The position numbers and the translations under genes were made by a program. The notes under the pieces were generated by a model. That model was not told the DNA's origin, searched no databases, and worked only from the letters and a program-made list of their open reading frames with translations. This document shows positions 63,882-64,000 of a stretch of 64,000 nucleotides of DNA, one piece after another (positions within the stretch are counted from its first letter, which is position 1; every line of letters begins with the position of its first letter). Source of the DNA: Ideonella sp. A 288 (GTDB lineage Bacteria; Pseudomonadota; Gammaproteobacteria; Burkholderiales; Burkholderiaceae_C); NCBI RefSeq assembly GCF_002198735.1, contig NZ_MWLO01000155.1:162732-226731 (forward strand). Direction: 5' to 3'.

Positions 63882-64000
63882 ATGCCCGCCGACCCCTGGG
63901 CCGACGCCCGCCGCGCTGCGGTGCTGCTGGCGCTCGATCCGCCGGGCCTGGGCGGCGCGCGCCTGCGCGGCGCGGCCGTGCGCAGCAGCGCCAGCCAGTG
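63882..64000 (+). CDS. bchD: Magnesium chelatase subunit D, N-terminal part only
   Basis: About 39 codons are visible before the right edge. The opening DPWADARRAAVLLALDPPGL (from residue 4) matches the BchD N-terminus, and the place after bchI agrees. An in-frame ATG at 63798 is an alternative start, with a low-complexity extension of 28 residues. The rest of the gene is outside the window. Confidence 0.75.
   Translation, partial: MPADPWADARRAAVLLALDPPGLGGARLRGAAVRSSASQ

Overview
The window is GC-rich, densely packed bacterial DNA. Its gene content points to a betaproteobacterium of the order Burkholderiales, most likely a purple photosynthetic member close to Rubrivivax. The evidence is the gmk-rpoZ-spoT cluster, a Bug-type periplasmic receptor, PHB granule genes, the yicC-kinase-PP2C-rph-rdgB-hemW order, and a right edge that enters a bacteriochlorophyll cluster (bchI, start of bchD) behind a perfect TGT-N12-ACA (PpsR/CrtJ-type) operator. 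The genus is an inference; the photosynthesis genes are read directly.

Layout. 0-8.6 kb: an unrecognised gene cut by the edge, a VOC protein, a FliA-like sigma factor, an ABM-fold protein, fused isobutyryl-CoA mutase (icmF) with a divergent AraC regulator, and greB. 8.6-18.4 kb: a membrane Ser/Thr kinase with a duplicated extracytoplasmic domain, spoT-rpoZ-gmk, a flavocytochrome-c-like flavoprotein, a Bug receptor and a PaaK-like adenylating enzyme. 18.4-25.4 kb: a stress module (PAS-GGDEF cyclase, alcohol dehydrogenase, Hsp20, universal stress protein, DUF2934 protein, an odd alpha/beta hydrolase, a NarL-type regulator and a Crp/Fnr regulator). Four TTG[AC]G-N4-C[GT]CAA boxes lie in its promoters, and the recognition helix of the Crp/Fnr protein (E-x-x-S-R) fits them. 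A 166-bp fold-back element sits exactly on the stop codon of that regulator.

27.4-36.3 kb: a biosynthetic locus that I regard as the most interesting part. Six tightly overlapping genes encode a carrier protein, an aminoacyl-tRNA-synthetase-like amino acid:carrier-protein ligase, an AurF-type diiron N-oxygenase with all seven metal ligands, a GNAT-like protein, a nitronate-monooxygenase-like flavoprotein and a SAM methyltransferase. A lipid-linked-sugar flippase and two CelD/FemAB-like acyltransferases flank them. The arrangement suggests that a carrier-bound amino acid is N-oxidised and tailored, perhaps to decorate or release a surface compound; the product is unknown.

36.4-58.4 kb: mostly housekeeping. 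It holds an M1 peptidase, an AsmA-like protein, a brkB/yihY pseudogene, a phasin and PHB-depolymerase-family esterase, yicC, a kinase/phosphatase pair, rph, rdgB, hemW, cheB-cheD-cheR, a diguanylate cyclase, an FlhG-like ATPase, a truncated haemoglobin, smr, radC, an FKBP, ispH, serS and tRNA-Ser(CGA). 58.4-62.6 kb: a decayed island at the tRNA, with a tyrosine integrase, an exported hydrolase, a truncated and frameshifted kup, and the 3' remnant of a DUF1499 gene. 62.6 kb to the end: bchI and the start of bchD.
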